A DNA stretch of 64,000 nt, from contig JALJOM010000008.1 in the NCBI GenBank assembly GCA_024304885.1, forward strand, positions 62,001 to 126,000. Direction: 5' to 3'. The stretch comes from Beijerinckiaceae bacterium (GTDB lineage Bacteria > Pseudomonadota > Alphaproteobacteria > Rhizobiales > Beijerinckiaceae). A program made the translations under genes and the position numbers. The stretch's first letter is position 1, and each line of letters opens with the position of its first letter. Below the pieces are notes generated by a model. That model did no database searches and was not told the DNA's origin. It saw only the letters and a list, made by a program, of their open reading frames with translations. This document shows positions 62,663 to 64,000 of this stretch, piece by piece.

Positions 62663-63262
62663 ATGCCTTTTGCCCTTCCGGACCTCCCCTACCCTCATGA
62701 TGCGCTCCATCCCTATCTCTCCAAGGAGACGCTCGAGTTTCACCACGACAAGCACCACGCGGCCTATGTCACCAATGCCAACAAGCTGCTGGCGGAGGCG
62801 GGCCTCGACGGAAAGTCGCTCGAGGACGTCGTGAAGGAGACCCACGGGAAGAATACCGGGCTCTTCAACAATGCCGCGCAGCACTACAACCATTCGGAAT
62901 ATTGGAAATCGATGAAGCCGAACGGCGGCGGCAAGCTTCCGGGCAGCCTGGAGAAGGCGCTCGTCGACAGCTTCGGCTCCGTGGACAAGGCCAAGGCCGA
63001 CCTCGTCGAGGCCGGCACGACCCAGTTCGGATCGGGATGGGCCTGGCTCGCGGTCAAGGACGGCAAGATCGTCGTGCTCAAGACCGGAAACGCCGAGAAT
63101 CCGCTCGTTCTGGGTGCCAAGCCCATCCTCACCGTCGATGTCTGGGAGCACACCTATTACATCGACTACCGCAACCGGCGTCCGGACTATCTCAAGGCTT
63201 TCGTCGATAATCTCGTGAACTGGGACTATGTCGCGGAGCAATACGCCGCTGCAGTCAAGTAG
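62663..63262 (+). CDS. sodB: Fe/Mn superoxide dismutase
   Basis: Cytoplasmic enzyme of 199 residues that removes superoxide. Metal ligands are visible: His in LEFHHDKHHAAYV, His in NAAQHYNHSEYW, and Asp and His in DVWEHTYYIDYRNRRPDYL. The pattern NNAAQHYNHSEYW and GSGWAWL is closer to iron-type enzymes, but metal choice is not certain from motifs. GAGGA lies eight bases before the ATG at 62663. Confidence 0.95.
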   Translation: MPFALPDLPYPHDALHPYLSKETLEFHHDKHHAAYVTNANKLLAEAGLDGKSLEDVVKETHGKNTGLFNNAAQHYNHSEYWKSMKPNGGGKLPGSLEKALVDSFGSVDKAKADLVEAGTTQFGSGWAWLAVKDGKIVVLKTGNAENPLVLGAKPILTVDVWEHTYYIDYRNRRPDYLKAFVDNLVNWDYVAEQYAAAVK

Positions 63263-63446
63263 ATCGACCTCCGCGCGACGCCCGGCGGAGGCTGCGCGGA
63301 TCGGGTCCGGACAGGTGCTCGCCGCCCGGACCCGACACGAAGAAGAGAACGCGGGAACTCGGGTTCCGGCGTGGCCCGAGCAATCGGGCTCGGGCTCTCT
63401 CAATTCGGCCGGAACGACCCGGGCATGAGCAGGAGCACGCCGAAGC

Positions 63447-63656
63447 CTACGCCCCGATCAGCCATTGGCCGAGGGCGATTTGGGCTTTGACGATCGCGAT
63501 CTCGACTTTCAGCTCGGCGATGTCGCCCTTTGTCGCGACTTGGTCGCTCACAGCCTCCGCGAGAGCCTCGGCAGTGTCTCCGGCTTGCTGGGCGCTGAAC
63601 GCCGCGGCCTCGAGCTTCCTGGCGAGCTTCAAACTGTCGAAGGGGACGGCGGCCAT
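63447..63656 (-). CDS. Small coiled-coil protein paired with an RHH gene
   Basis: Protein of 69 residues, mostly one coiled coil: FDSLKLARKLEAAAFSAQQA, GDTAEALAEAVSDQVATKGD, IAELKVEIAIVKAQIALGQW. Similar to DUF1640-like proteins. Its ATG lies inside the upstream ribbon-helix-helix gene (28-base overlap), so the two are coupled. It may be the partner in a toxin-antitoxin-like unit, but no toxin motif is seen. Confidence 0.65.
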   Translation of the reverse strand: MAAVPFDSLKLARKLEAAAFSAQQAGDTAEALAEAVSDQVATKGDIAELKVEIAIVKAQIALGQWLIGA

Positions 63657-63844
63657 TTCGTCAAGGCCTCGGTCATCTTGCGGCGGATCGCATTGGAGCG
63701 AGACGGCTTTCGATCGCGTTGCTCGGCGATCCGAGCATCGAGCGCGGCAATGAGATCGGGCGGGGCACGAAAGGTCAGATCCGGGTCTCGGCCGTTCGAG
63801 GGCCGCCCTCTTTTTCTCGGTGATACCGATAGAAGCTTCACCAT
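63629..63844 (-). CDS. Ribbon-helix-helix DNA-binding protein
   Basis: Likely autorepressor of 71 residues. After a basic start (PRKRGRPSNGRDP) the RHH pattern follows: strand DLTFRAPPDLIAALDARIAE, then helices QRDRKPSRSNAIRRKMTEAL. Two matching 13-base palindromes lie at and just upstream of its start codon, as expected of an autoregulated RHH antitoxin. It overlaps the next gene by 28 bases. Confidence 0.7.
   Translation of the reverse strand: MVKLLSVSPRKRGRPSNGRDPDLTFRAPPDLIAALDARIAEQRDRKPSRSNAIRRKMTEALTKWPPSPSTV
63817..63829. promoter_or_regulatory. Operator-like palindrome inside the RHH gene start
   Basis: TCGGTGATACCGA, a 13-base palindrome within the first codons of the RHH gene, nearly identical to the one 31 bases away. 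Confidence 0.6.
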
Positions 63845-63847
63845 GTT

Positions 63848-63860
63848 TCGGTGTTACCGA
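63848..63860. promoter_or_regulatory. Operator-like palindrome upstream of the RHH gene
   Basis: TCGGTGTTACCGA flanked by TT and AA, giving TTTCGGT/ACCGAAA arms, four bases upstream of the start codon. It differs from the internal copy at one central base. Confidence 0.65.
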
Positions 63861-64000
63861 AATTAGGCGAGCGAGCAAGAGCCGGGCAGCGCCTCCTGCG
63901 GCGGGCCGAAGCCGTGCCCGCCCCCGAATAAGCTTCTTCCGCGCCGCGTCCGAACGAGAGCACGCAGGCGCCTCGTTGCGAAGCCGTGCGAGAAGAAATT

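Noticed and set aside
1-64000. CRISPR arrays, rRNA genes and standard tRNA genes
   Set aside because: No regularly spaced short repeats and no rRNA sequence were seen; the only tRNA-like fold (52186-52254) lacks a normal anticodon arm.

Overview
This is a high-GC alphaproteobacterial chromosome segment, most likely from the Hyphomicrobiales near Beijerinckiaceae or Methylocystaceae. Three things point there: the rluD-rpoH neighbourhood with a sigma-32 heat-shock factor, a phasin/PHB locus, and many copies of two palindromic intergenic repeat families typical of the order. Two tandem Tat-exported Csp-type copper-storage proteins, first described in a methanotroph, add to the case. The genus cannot be fixed from the sequence alone. 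No rRNA gene, standard tRNA gene or CRISPR array was seen.

Layout. 0-5 kb: an L,D-transpeptidase, then a defence-like stretch (RES toxin with Xre antitoxin, a methyltransferase, and a TIR-TPR protein). 5-11 kb: phosphoribosyltransferase/hydrolase pair, DUF1345 membrane protein, Rieske protein, a chvA/ndvA remnant, and a GGDEF cyclase. 11-27 kb: mostly housekeeping and envelope genes (rluD-like, rpoH, yfcG-like GST, yebC, flippase, topA, a multicopper oxidase homologue without copper ligands, an ICMT-like enzyme, a PLD-like protein, mrcA). 27-35 kb: MFS carrier, AAC(3)-I-like acetyltransferase, trpS, PLP decarboxylase, then a phasin / Hsp70-like / phasin cluster whose two phasin promoters look alike. 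35-42 kb: tupA-tupB for tungstate with no adjacent ATPase gene, then three tandem Hint-domain genes with Tat-type leaders and related upstream regions. 42-51 kb: SLOG-like protein, cysteine-rich repeat protein, priA, terC, an ExoP/Wzc-type kinase, DUF2794, a BI-1 family protein.

51.5-54.9 kb is an IS1595-family transposon with 22-bp perfect terminal inverted repeats and an 8-bp target duplication. It sits inside a processive family-2 glycosyltransferase gene, and removing it restores the frame exactly. It carries a winged-helix-like protein, a structured RNA region containing a tRNA-like fold and a terminator, an XRE regulator, the transposase, a HicB-type pair and a coiled-coil protein. I regard the RNA region and the Hint array as the two best candidates for undescribed biology here.

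55-64 kb: greA, GH16 glucanase, molybdenum genes (mop, modD, a ModC C-terminal TOBE fragment, modE), the two Csp proteins, a small membrane protein, Fe/Mn superoxide dismutase, and a ribbon-helix-helix gene with two matching 13-bp operators. Metal handling recurs across the window: tungstate uptake, molybdate sensing and storage, copper storage, a copper-oxidase relic and a superoxide dismutase.
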